Shown here in pieces: positions 22,234-33,711 of a stretch of 64,000 nucleotides of DNA. The notes below the pieces were generated by a model, which was given only the letters and a program-made list of their open reading frames with translations, was not told the origin of the DNA and ran no database searches. A program made the translations under genes and the position numbers. This DNA is from Cercis canadensis (lineage: Eukaryota > Streptophyta > Magnoliopsida > Fabales > Fabaceae), in contig QAOA01006962.1 of NCBI GenBank assembly GCA_003255065.1, positions 65,724 through 129,723 on the forward strand. The letters are read 5' to 3'. Positions within the stretch are counted from its first letter, which is position 1. Each line of letters starts with the position of its first letter.

Positions 22234-24479
22234 CTATCCTCTTTCAGTCTCCTTATGGCAGTTACTTTGGGATGATCTCCTCCAAAATTCTGCCACCAGC
22301 TTAGAGAATGATGAATAGTTGTTCTCTAGCAACCGATCTGGGGGATCATATTCTACAATCTTTCCTGTGTAACATTATAGATCAGGAAAGAGTGCAGATC
22401 GGTTGGGTGCATATTCTACAATCTTTCCTCCGAAAAGAGTGCAGTGATATACTATCATACTTGATGTAACCTAGCATGCATACTACCTATATCTATACTC
22501 TCTCATACTTCGGTGCATTAGAAGATACAAATTTTCCTAGTTTTCAATATCACCAATGTTATGATTGCATATATAGAAATATAGATATAAGTCTTCAAAT
22601 ACCTTCATTAAGAATGAGAACCAAATCATTATCAAAAACCGTTGGAATCCTATGTGCCACGGTGATGACTATGCATCCACTTGTCTCTTCTCTAATAGTC
22701 TTCTGAATCAGATTATCAGTTGATGTGTCAATGGATGCCATAGCCTCATCTAGAACTAAAATTCTTCTTTTCTTCAATAGAAGCCTAGCAAGGCAAACAA
22801 GTTGCCTTTGCCCAACACTCTAATTTTGTCCATTCTCAACCACTGCATCATTATGCAAATTAAATGAATATTACATACCCACAAATATTGAACAAGAAAA
22901 ACACCGAAACTATGCATATTTTGATACCCGGAGGATTAAGTAACCTTATGTCTTGCCTTACAATATGACTGAGATGACACTTCTTGAGAACCTAAAAGGT
23001 CCAATCGCTTTTAGTAAGAATATTAAAACTATTGACATTTGCATTATAGAGTTATTGTAATCCTAACCTCCCAGAGCTCTTGATCTGAATGTTGTTCTAG
23101 AGGATCCAAGTTAGTCCTTACGGTCCCTTGGAATAAGGTTGGATTCTGTGAAATCATACCTAGCTTAGATCTTAAATCTTGCAAATCAATCTTACAAATA
23201 TCTATTCTGCCTACAAAATGCTCCACTACCCGAAAGAGAGCTTGCACCAAAGTAGATTTTCCACTCTCTATTCTGCCTACAACTCCAATTTTCTTTTGCC
23301 CTTGGAAGGTGCAAGTGATCCCTTCGAGAGCCATAGGAGCAGCAGGATCATACTGGATATGAAGTTCAATTTTTCCGTCCTTAGGCCATTCTGGCTTAGG
23401 CCTACAATCTTGTATTATTAATGGTGCCTCACTTCGTATGTTAGTGAATTGTAGTATTCTTTCAATTGATATAATTTTGTTCTCAACATTGCAAAGACTC
23501 CATATCACCCAAACTTGAATGACATTCAAGCTTAAACCATAAGTAGCAGCCAAACCTGCCAAGCCCGGAATCAGATCACGCAATTAATTACTTGAAGCAG
23601 AAAATCGAGATTTCTACTGAAAACAATCTCAGGAAACCAGATCAAGCAATTAATTTAACTACTAAATAGATGAAGGGGCTGTTGGAGCTTACTAGGATCA
23701 ATGTCAGATCTTGGCAGAGTAACCAAGATTATGAGAACAAAAAAGAAGACCAAGTTAAATAGAAAATTGATTCGCACAGAAAACCATTCCATGGTGGCAT
23801 AATTGTGGAAGGCTACACGAGAATAATCATTAGTAAGACCCATAACTTTTGTCAAGAATCTTTGCTCTTGATTGAAACAACGGATTGTAGCGGCCCCAGC
23901 AACTGATTCTAAGAAATGATGCAAGATTGGAGCCTTTCGAATCCCTACCATCCTGGCTAATTCTCTAGCTGTAGTGATGTAATAAGCCTGCAAAAATTAC
24001 ATAACTTCTTTCATCACTAGAATACAAGACTGAGTCATGAAGAGTTAGAAGATCTGAAATTTGGTAGTCATTAAGCTTCGTCATAAACGGACCTATAATC
24101 TTTTCATTTCAAGCATTTTAAAATCATGATGAGAACATCATATGATTTAGTTAGTGTCTAACATGCGATGCAGGGAATTTATTACCTCTGCAATGAAATA
24201 TTGAAGTCCTTACCTGATACCATACAGAGATCGCAAGCACAAAAATGAAGAGAAAAATGACTTGCAAAGCAAATTGGGACATTAGGATGATGATACTCAA
24301 TAACTGGATAACTGCAAATACAAGTCCAGCCAATCTGTATGGTAGTCTGTGTCTACTGTACTTTGATCTGTAAAAGACTGTAATTGTTAAAAAGAGAAAT
24401 TTAAAAAAGAAATTGTAAAGAAGTGATATATATTAAAAGAAATGAATTGCTTCTAAACTTTACAACAATAATGAAACTA

Positions 24480-24775
24480 ACCCTATTTAGAATTTGACTC
24501 GAAGGTGTGGTGTCAAAAAACAAAAGTGAAAAAGAAATTGTATAGCGTAATATATATTGCAAGAAAAAAATTGTCTATAAACTTGAGATCAATAATGAAA
24601 CTAACCCTATTTAAAATTTGGCTCAAATGTGTGGTGTCAAAAAAATGTGAAAAAGAAATGGTAAAGAAGTGATATATAATGAAAGAAAGTAAATGTCTAT
24701 AAACTTGAGAATAATAATGAAATTAACCTTATTTAAGATTCGGCTCGAATGTGTGGTGTCAAAAATGGAACCGAT
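24480..24775 (-). repeat. Tandem triplication of an exon end with its splice donor
   Basis: Three units of about 122 bp (landmark GTGTGGTGTC at about 24506, 24632 and 24754) each contain, on the minus strand, codons like TTHSSRILN or TTPSSQILNR followed by GTTAGT or GTTAAT. The ABCC family has FFDSTPxxRILNR at this exon edge. The ABCC remnant therefore carries three tandem copies of one exon's 3' end and donor. No N lies here, so it is unlikely to be a join artefact. Confidence 0.75.
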
Positions 24776-25764
24776 GCTCTAAAAATTGATAAATTCATTC
24801 CATGGAAAAGACACTGAGCCATCTCCACAGCAACTGTTGACAATAAAACAGCTCTTCCCAGTATGAAGATGGAGCTACCACCTGATAGTAGAATAAATGT
24901 CCCTATAAGCTTATGCTTGCTGACCATGTCTCTGTGCTCTGTAGCCCAAGCAATCCAATAATTGCTTTCTATCTGCATTCCTTGAAAGAGAATATGGTAG
25001 AGAAGAATAAATGGAACAAGTGTGCCTCCATAAGCAAATGTGACGAAGGTTGAGTAAACACTCCATTTCACTCGATCAGTCTCTGCTTCCTCTTCATCTT
25101 CTTTGGCTCTCTCAGAAAGCTTCCAACCTTTGGTGTTCTCCTTAAGATTTTCATCATCCACTTGAATTTGATGTATTGGCTTAACTTGGTTTAGTGTTTC
25201 TTCATGAGCAGCCATTTGTTTAACTAGTTCACAACTGGGACGTGCTATCATATCTTTATACTTTTCTGACTCAACAATTTCTCCATCTTTCATCACCTAT
25301 CCAAAAGGAGAATAATTGATGAGAGGCTAGAAGCATGGAATCAGAGAAAAATAAAAAAGGGGACATAACCATGTAATAATTTCTTCAGGAAATACGAAGT
25401 GTTTAGAAACTTATTAAAACAAAATCTGCGGCTTCCAAAATTTCCAGGTGATGGGTAGCATAAACAACAGTTTTCTTAGATAGAAGTTACAGTAGACATT
25501 TCTTCAAAATAATCCACTTGTCAATGAAATCCATTGGAAGACATCTATGAAGCATAGACATGGACATGAGACACAACACGACAGAAACACTACGATAGAC
25601 ATATGCATGATATATCATATAAACATATATTAAAAAAAATTATCTAAATAGATATGTATTCTCATATATAAGTATAGAAGCACCATGAAATATATAAAAC
25701 TATAAATAAAATATACATAGTATGTGTTAAAACATGTTTAGAAAATATAAAGGTATCTTACAAG

Positions 25765-26259
25765 TCTCAAATTTCAAAATTTAATATTTTTTGTGAGTGA
25801 CAAAATTGTTGAAGTGTTTTACATGTGTTGGACATAGACATAACTTCTTGTTTAAGTGTTCGTGCTCCATAAAGAGACAGACAAAAATGTGAGATCAAAT
25901 GACACATAAACAAAACAAAAAGCCGAATTATCTTAGAGTGCTACTTACCATATATAAATATATTCCGGTGTGTATATTAACAGCATTAAAAGGATCATCT
26001 AGAAAATAAATNTCTCAAATTTCAAAATTTAATATTTTTTGTGAGTGACAAAATTGTTGAAGTGTTTTACAAGTGTTGGACATAGACATAACTTCTTGTT
26101 TAAGTGTTCGTGCTCCATAAAAAGACAGACAAAAATGTGAGATCAAATGACACATAAACAAAACAAAAAGCCGAATTATCTTAGAGTGCTACTTACCATA
26201 TATAAATATATGCCGGTGTGTATATTAACAGCATTAAAAGGATCATCTAGAAAATAAAT
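25765..26259. repeat. 247-bp direct duplication flanking a gap N
   Basis: 25765-26011 and 26013-26259 are nearly identical, both starting TCTCAAATTTCAAAATTTAA and ending AGAAAATAAAT, separated only by the N at 26012. They repeat the end of the NBD1 exon of the ABCC remnant (DPFNAVNIHTGIYLYM). Equal length around a single N points to two contig ends with unmerged overlap. Confidence 0.85.
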
Positions 26260-27633
26260 ATCTGAATTATTATAAATCGCCCTTCCAAGTTGAATCCTTT
26301 GCTTTAGGCCTCCACTTAACTTTATGCCTCTCTCCCCCATCACAGTCAAGTCTCCATCTACCCACATGGTGATATCGTTGTGCCCAAAACATTCTCATAA
26401 AAGTCCTCATTCATTTCTTTCCCAAACAATACATTTTCCCTAATAGCTCCGGACTGAATCCAGGAACTTTGGGGTACATAACTTCTAGTTCCATGGACTT
26501 TGATTCCTTCCCCAGAAATTCTTGGAATCTCACCAAGCATACAGCTTAGAAGGCTTGACTTTCCAGACCCAACTGACCCACAAATTCCAACCTTGCAACC
26601 TTTCTCTATCTCTAACTTTTCTATGATTCGAATTGTGGGTTTCCTTTTTTACTTTTATCATCTATATCCCAAACATATTCACCAGGCTCAACTACCATTG
26701 CAATATTAGAAGATAGTAAAGTGTGGTTATTCAAGAATTGCCTTTCTCAATCTTCTTTAATGAATTCTGGATGCGACAAATGGAGACTTTTGTTCGGGCT
26801 ATGTTGGAAATTAGCTCAGGTAGGTTGTAGATTGGTTCCTGTAAAATACGAGAAGTTGCTAAAGCTGAGAGGGCTATAGCTGCAGTTAATTCTGCTTTCA
26901 CCAGTATACAAGCCCCGAAAGTGATAACAGAAATTACAGTAGACGTCCAGAATAGAAAGACCAGTGCTGAAGATATATGGAGGTGCTTCTGTAGTCACCT
27001 TTTCTCAGTTCCTCCAAGCTGAAGGATTTTTCTCAAGAATGCGGGTTCCCAAGAACACATCTTTAAAATTCTAATGTGCTTTAAGGTCTCTGAAGTTGCT
27101 TTGATTCTTGAATCCTTAGCTTCCATGATCTTGGAGTGGAGACTCTTTTGCAGTTTGGCCAAAGGTGTGTTTGACGCCATTACCAAAATGGTGACATCAA
27201 CTGCAGCACTGGAAGGGGTAAAACCCAAATTTTTGTATAAGATGAACAAGGCCAGGATGACTTGGATCGGAAGCAACAACATTTCATGAATATGGAAGCA
27301 GAAGTCCCCAATTTGTTCTACATCCACACTGATCAAATTTATTATTTTACTGTTTGTTTTTCCAGCACACTCAATTGATATTGACTTGCCGTAAATCAAC
27401 ACGAATAGAACTGCACACACTTGTATTCCAATTCATTGAGCACCAAAGTACCATTGTCTTTGAGTTAGTGACTCCACTGTCTTTGACAAGAAGAAAACAA
27501 ATACAAGAATCACCCCATATTGAAAGCTTGAATTGTCACCATTTCTTGATAACAAATTTACAAAGTTTGTAATCAACAAGGGACCGACCCACATAAGAGA
27601 CAATTGTGCTTACTCCTGTCCAATGTCCCAAAT

Positions 27634-27768
27634 AAAATATAATTAATTAATAAATTAAATTGAAAGGAGGGGAAAGAAAATACAAAGAGAAGTATTTTAA
27701 TNAAATATAATTAATTAAAAATTAAATTGAAAGGAGGGGAAAGAAAATACAAAGAGAAGTATTTTAAT
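27634..27768. repeat. About 67-bp duplication flanking a gap N
   Basis: 27634-27701 and 27703-27768 both read AAATATAATTAATTA ... AGAGAAGTATTTTAAT around the N at 27702, inside the first intron of the ABCC remnant. Likely an unmerged assembly overlap. Confidence 0.8.
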
Positions 27769-28665
27769 AAAAAAATGGGATATAAAACAAAATCTGCACA
27801 AAAGAAACAGCATTAGAGATACCAATATTAAGAATTACCTGCAAAAACTGCATTCATAATAAAGGATTTCCAAATAGAATGGGCATTCGCTTTTGTCAAA
27901 GAACCCTCTTCAGCATTCTGTTTTCCAAGTGATTCTTCTAACATTGAAGATGCATTTTCTGCCATTTCAGATTTAGGAACTGAAGGAATATGAGCAAGTT
28001 CAAGCTTTTGGATTCGACCTCTTTTGAAAACTGGGTTTAGCCATCCGAATGACAGATAACTCCATATACCTGCATTTGTGAAGACCATCAAATCTTCTTT
28101 CAGTGAGGGTTCTACCTCCTTTTGAAGCAAGTTTTGTTCCATATCATCATTATTTTGTTTCGTGGGCAGAGCATTGGCAAAAAGTAGTAACAACAAAGGA
28201 AAGGAAAATACATCTGCTATGTTATCCTCCGAGAGGAGGAGAAATGACACATTCATTGACTTGAAATTTTTGATGAGTTGAAGTAAAACTGAGACTAAAT
28301 CCAAGATAGTGGCGAAGAACCACCAGAGGGTTAAGACAAAGGGCCACTTGTTGTTCTCGCTGAGTCTTCTCTTCCTTGAACATAGCAAAACTATACTTGC
28401 TAAAACCCAAGGAAACAGACTTGTAGGTCATAATTCCTTGACTTTTGTATTGATGAAAAACAAAAGTCATGTTCAAAACTGAAATAATAGCATTAGAGAT
28501 TATTGCTGTGATTGTACTGAAAACAGCAAATCACCATGATGCATGTTTTGCATATACGACACTATCACGTCTGCTTTCTCTCAAACTTTCTACCAAAACC
28601 CATATAAGTAACACCATAAAGAATGCTCCAGTCACTATCGCCAAGAGAGTTTCCATTATTCCCAT

Positions 28666-31378
28666 GGTTCAGGTTACTTAGACCTTTCTCATCAATAAGA
28701 GGGCCAAGATTAGGAAGAAGAAAGAGAACCTGCAGAACACATGCATACAGTCAATGGCTTCATCAATCCCTTGAAAATAAAAGTGAACATGGACCTCGAG
28801 TATAGGCATAAAGAATACTGAAATATAATTAGTGAAACACTTATTGAAAAAAAAATACAGCTAAAACATTAATATGATTCTGAAAATATTAAGTTTAGAC
28901 AACACTAGAAATCAATGGTAAATCAAGAAATTTTGACTAGTGGGGTTAAGAAATATATTATAAATATTTTTACCAAAAAAATTATATATACGCATAAGTA
29001 ATAAAACAATGACATAAAATATATATAAGATATAACATTGTTTGGTTTCAACGTGAAACCTACTTTAAGACTAAAACAAAACACTAAATTTCTCAACAAT
29101 TAGTATGTAAACTAGCATTATAAATTTAAATCAATTTTAAAAAATTACACGGTTAATTTATGCATATAGACAACAAAAAACACAAAAAATTATGTATAAT
29201 TTTGTTAAATAAACAAAATGCAGAACTACTTGAACTCAAGATTTATTTCAATCACTACCACACATGTAATATAAATTTTAAAAAATATAATAAGACCCTA
29301 ATTGTGTAAAATTAATATATAACAAATAAATAAATGAGAAATTTCACATAATTATATCATATTTTTATAATAGAAAAATAAAAATAAATATTAAAGTAAT
29401 TTGTACCTTTTTTCTTTTTTGGTCTATTGTGGGTAAGAGAACAAAAAAGACAACAAGGTAAAAGAGAGATATAAAGAAGGGACCACAATACTAAAACTCT
29501 CCAACTTAAAGTACCAATGGTGGGATAGTTTGGTTGTTGCTCAGGCCGATCGACATGGTGACGGTAACAGTGGGAGAAGAGAAAAGCTTTAGAAAACTTT
29601 AGATAAAGTTCTGTCTATGTGTCTCATCTAAAGTAAAAAAAAAAATAGAGTCCATTCACTTGACTTATTATTTATCCCACTCCTCACGTGACCTTTCAAA
29701 TACCACTAGTTTAGAAGGCACCTCACGTGCGTGACTTTTGGATTTCTGTCTCAAAAAATTAGTAGGGATGTAGGACATTAATGCTGACTAAAGTAGTGGG
29801 GATGTGGGGGCAACTTCTAATTTCTACTGGGAACAGAAAAATCTACAAGTACATCCGCCAATGACTAGAATGGAACTCAACCCTTTTCAGCTAGTTAAAT
29901 TACAAAAAAGAAATTTTGTAAGTGAATATTTTACTGGCTTCATATACTGAGATAACTCCTGTTTTTGAAGCCATGCCTTTATTCTAGCTTGTAGATACTC
30001 TCCATGTCCAAAAATTTTCTTACATACAAGGGAAAGCCATAAATACTTATTCTAGATAATTTCTATGAATACTAAATGTGGTCCCATGAATTTGTCATTG
30101 ACTTCATACTCATTAAAATTTTGTATAGATACAACTTAGTAACAAGATTATATACGGACTGATTTTTTTTCAAAAGAATTTTTTTGGATACAAAGAGAGT
30201 GGAATAAGCTAGGATAAGGAAGAGAAACATACAGCGAGAATAGAATCTCTACATCAAACAGTGAGATTCTTATAACCAAAGGAGTGTTATTAAACTACAG
30301 GTTATCTCAGAAGAACATAACAGATTCCAGATATCAATATATGTGATTCAGTATTACCTCTAAGTAGAAGTCCTCAGCATCAAAGAGGGCAGCAAAGTAA
30401 TCCTTATATGTGGAGGGCAGTATTACAACGTCTTTCTTGATTAAACAGAATACCTTCATGATGAAAAATTAAGTATTCAACCATTAAGGTATATCCTCAG
30501 TAACCTTTTAATGTTTGAGCAAAAGCAAAAAAATATTATTTTTTATTTTCTATCAAAAGAGGGCAGTCTTGAACATATTTTCTTTAAGTAATTAATAAGT
30601 GGAAAGATATACAGTTACTGAAGAATGAGTAGAACAATAATAAGAAATTCTTAGGTACTTTTGGAGTCCTACATCATCTAAACACAAATTGATAAATTTA
30701 TTAGTAAAACCCACACAAGATCTAATAAAATTGGGGGATTTTAAGCTAACAAAATTATGTGGGAGGGGTAAAAATAGAGAACACCTCTCATTGAGAGTTT
30801 GGGGTTGAACCAATTTTTAAATTTAGTATTATTGTGAAGATCTCAAAAAATCGAGTTACCTAATATAGCATTTAGATTAAGAAAATTTAGTTTGTTGCCC
30901 CAAATTTTCCTAATTCTTGCCCACTTAATTATTGTTGTTGTAGAATTTTTTTTCAGACTTCAACCACATTGACAAATGACTGGTGACCATTATATTCATA
31001 ATTACCAAAAATAAGTCAAATCTATGTTGCACGAGTACTAGTACAAGTTTCATATTTAGTACGGCTATTTTTTAAAAAATGAGAGTACGAGTATGCCATT
31101 TCATGTATATATATATATATGTGTGTGTGTGTGATGAAAAATCCTAAAATTCTTCAATTCAGAATTAAAAATCATTGGCATAAATCAATTGCAGCAGTTC
31201 TAAAGATTCTCATCGATGTTTATATATAGCCATGGAAATCACTTAATGGTTATAACTTGTGTAGATGAAACTAATGAGTCGGTAAAAGCATATAGAGATA
31301 AAAATATTTGTCACTAAAACCTACATAAAAATTTCGGCGAAGTCTTAAAACCCTTGGTATAGTACTTATTGGGTTATA
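28666..31378. other. Gene-free AT-rich stretch upstream of the ABCC remnant
   Basis: No gene or clear transposon ends are seen. A short TA/TG microsatellite lies at 31105-31134. Any promoter of the ABCC remnant would lie here, but I cannot mark one. Confidence 0.5.
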
Positions 31379-32108
31379 CTTACAAACCATTTTTGTTGGT
31401 ATAAAGTTATAGAGAGAGTGATAAAGTGGACGACCCAAAACTCCTTGGAGTAACTCCAAGTGACCTTTACTAACACTACAAGAAAAAATGGGTTTTTTCA
31501 TATACAAAGTTCCATGAGAAATGGACAAATATTCCATGAGAAACACATTAGTCACGGAATTTCTCATGGACAACAAAACGAGAGAAAAACAATCATGACA
31601 AAATGGATTTCTCACAGATAACCTGTGTAGCGTGTGAGAACCTCTCATGCGTGACTCATGGATGATCTCATGGACAATGTCTATGAGAAACTGTGTTGGA
31701 ACAATTTTCATGATAGATTTCATGAGAATTTCTTCTTCTTTTTTTTCTCAAAAATGTCTAATTTTTTTTTCTAAACAATTAATTATTAATTTCAATGAAA
31801 GGCATTATATATAAAAATCACTAAATCTTATTAATCAAAATGTAATTATAATAAATAAAAAAGTGTTATACAATGAAGAAAAAAAAGTACACTACAATTT
31901 CTTAAACCCTAATCTCCAATATCGTCATCTCTAAAGTCCTCGGCTAAATCATCATCGTCATCAACTGGGGGCTCTTGGGCTACATCGAATGACACACCCT
32001 AAAAAATAATAAACTTTAAATTTTTATTAATGTGAAATAATAACTTTAAACCCTAAAAGAATATTAGAACTAGGTATTAGAATTAACTTAGTCCTTCTTC
32101 AAGTATGG

Positions 32109-32399
32109 CTAGATCCACATCCGACCATCATATGCTTGGTAGCCGGGCGATGATGATTCTGAAATCGTCGGAGTTGCATGCGATGATCCTCCAACGGTCA
32201 ACGATGCAACTCCCGAGGTGGGAGCTCCTAAGTACCCCTCATGTGTTGCATTAGGTGATGGTGTGTGTGGCAACCTAAGGGTCGATATAAACAAAGGTAG
32301 GGCTGTCTCGGTCTGAGAAGTTCGAGCAACAACCTTGCCTTTGTCACTCTTGGAGGGTGGCCCAGATGCTAGAGATGAACACCTATGATCATCTGACAT
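32109..32399 (-). CDS. Small CACTA-encoded protein, copy A (96 aa)
   Basis: Begins MSDDHRCSSLASGPPSKSDK, GKVVARTSQTE, and ends GRMWI. It aligns with the N-terminal part of the transposase-related frame at 17.8 kb (MLDHLRQSSPIAGSPSMRDR, GKAIAQHSQ) but lacks the RRGGS/GRKPDTPEVF core. Ser/Pro/Thr-rich, with no catalytic motif. Three copies in the window keep this frame open (others at 40308-40598 and 59424-59735). It is probably a leftover 5' exon of a deleted transposase gene; a short protein acting on element DNA is possible but unproven. Confidence 0.5.
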   Translation of the reverse strand: MSDDHRCSSLASGPPSKSDKGKVVARTSQTETALPLFISTLRLPHTPSPNATHEGYLGAPTSGVASLTVGGSSHATPTISESSSPGYQAYDGRMWI

Positions 32400-32444
32400 C
32401 TATCGTACAAAATAGTCATTAATTCATCATAAATTAATAACATG

Positions 32445-32700
32445 ATAAACCCTAAACCCTAAATCCTAAACCCCAAAATCCCTAACCCTAAACCATAAAC
32501 TCTAATCTCTAAATCAACAAATCCAAACCCCTAAATCACTAACCCTAACCATAAACCCTTGACCCCTAAACTCTACCCCTAAACCCCAAATCAACAAACA
32601 CTTACACTAAATGCAAAACCCTAAATCAACAACCTTTAACTCCTAAACCCTAAACTCCTAAATCAAGAAACCCTAACTCCTAAATCCCAAACCCTATTAT
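32445..32700 (-). repeat. Telomere-like array, copy A
   Basis: AACCCTAAACCCTAAATCC-type units on +, hence TTTAGGG-like on the minus strand, directly upstream of the minus-strand frame at 32109-32399. It ends where the segment ATTATCATCGATTAAGTT begins. Confidence 0.8.
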
Positions 32701-32753
32701 CATCGATTAAGTTAAGTAGTTGAATGTCCACATAATTAATGCATGCCTGAGGC

Positions 32754-32759
32754 TATAAA
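32754..32759 (+). promoter_or_regulatory. TATA box before RNase T2 pseudogene A
   Basis: GGCTATAAAC sits about 100 bases before the pseudogene's ATG, preceded by TTAATGCATGC, a RY-like CATGCA motif. The same TATAAA is kept in copies B (40955-40960) and C (60040-60045), so it probably marks the old RNase promoter. Confidence 0.5.
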
Positions 32760-32855
32760 CCCCCCCTCACCTCTTCTCTCTTCCTTCTGTTTCATCCACG
32801 CTTAATCAATATCATTTTACAAAACAAAAGTTTGATGCCTACCTACAGTACCACC

Positions 32856-33465
32856 ATGCATTACAAAGTTTCTCTTATCTTTCATTCTCTTTGTGTTATG
32901 TGCATGTTGTGCATTGTTTGTACAATGTTTGAGTATTACTCATGCAATGTCTGTGCAATTCATGAGCAGAATTCTAGAAAATGTACAAAATTTAAATTTC
33001 TTTTATTTATATATTGCACCACTGCATATAATTATTGAATCTGCCACTACTTTTGATCCTCCAACACCACCTCTTCAATTGAATCATGATCATTTTAAAC
33101 TGGTCCTCCAATGGCCACCTTCCTTTCGCCTCTCGGGCCAGCCAGGCAACAATCTGTCGCCTAGACGGTTCACCATCCATGGTTTTTGGCCACAGAAAAA
33201 TGGTATGAGGCTAAAGAATTCCTTGAAAATAGAATTTTTTTTTATTTTACTCTTTTCATTACTCCTAACATATGTGGTAGTATCTAAAGAACCAAGGAGA
33301 TCTCTGAGTGTTGTGCCCAACTGAAACATGCAAACAACTAGATAGCTGCCTTGTTATTTTTGAACTATCAGTGGGTGAAGCATGGGAGCTGCTCTGCAAC
33401 ACAATTTCAGCACCCACATATTTCCCACATGCAATCAAACTTGCAAGGACATATGATGTAATTTC
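32856..33465 (+). pseudogene. RNase T2 (S-like RNase) pseudogene, copy A
   Basis: From ATG 32856 a hydrophobic leader MHYKVSLIFHSLCVMCML resembles a secretion signal. After a frame change the mature start reads HFKLVLQWPPSF, then FTIHGFWPQ at about 33169, which is active-site block CAS I (FTIHGLWP in the family, catalytic His). A second exon-like part reads LFLNYQWVKHGSCSATQF at about 33354-33405, which is CAS II (WxKHGtC) with its His. T2 enzymes are secreted or vacuolar acid RNases; S-RNases are the self-incompatibility subgroup. Broken by the leader/core frameshift and a 1-bp loss after CSATQF; the C-terminal half with the last cysteines is missing. A second, shorter copy of the leader region lies at about 33595-33695. 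Confidence 0.8.
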
Positions 33466-33711
33466 TTTTATTAGTTGCATCTTGCTTCATATATAAACCT
33501 CTATTGTTGCTTCTCTTTTATTAGTATTGCGCCCATAGTTTTTCTAGAATTACCCTCATATATATACTAGAAATTAATTTCTTATCTATAAATTATGTCG
33601 TGCATTGTTCGTACAAAGATTGACTATTATTCGTGCAGACTTTGTGCAATTCATAATCGGAATTCTAGAAAATATACAAAATTTAAATTTCCTTCATGTA
33701 TATTGTTGGTA

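Larger units (their letters stand above)
22234..28665 (-). pseudogene. ABC transporter C family (MRP-type, ABCC15-like) pseudogene
   Basis: Full-length family architecture can be followed on the minus strand: N-terminal membrane segments and the AGIWSYLSFGWLNPVFKRGR linker (28665-27839), first membrane domain and NBD1 (27619-26197), NBD1 H-loop piece VVYATHHLEILEAADF (about 25480-25410), second membrane domain (25296-23690) and NBD2 (about 23583-22594), last exon 22364-22234. NBD1 has Walker A GSVGSGKSS, signature LSGGLKQR and Walker B IYFLDDPF. NBD2 has Walker A GRIESGKS (Gly to Glu at 23266-23268), SVGQRQ and [10 protein letters not shown]. In-frame stops: TGA 28531, TGA 27433, TGA 26995, TAA 25497, TAG 22820. 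Frameshifts include one near 28410, a 4-bp GGTC-type duplication near 27575, and others near 26660, 26390, 24765 and 24355. Functional relatives are vacuolar or plasma-membrane conjugate pumps; this copy cannot make one. Confidence 0.85.
31473..32700 (-). mobile_element. CACTA-derived block, copy A
   Basis: Starts CACTACAAGAAAAAATGGG, a CACTA terminus close to the 16.3-kb element's, followed by CCATGAGAAA-type subterminal repeats (31500-31725). An acidic exon lies at about 31915-31990 (minus; DDDDDLAEDFRDDDIGD), then a small frame at 32109-32399 and a telomere-like array at 32445-32695. No opposite terminus is found, so the block is one-ended or its other end lies beyond the RNase segment. 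Confidence 0.75.
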
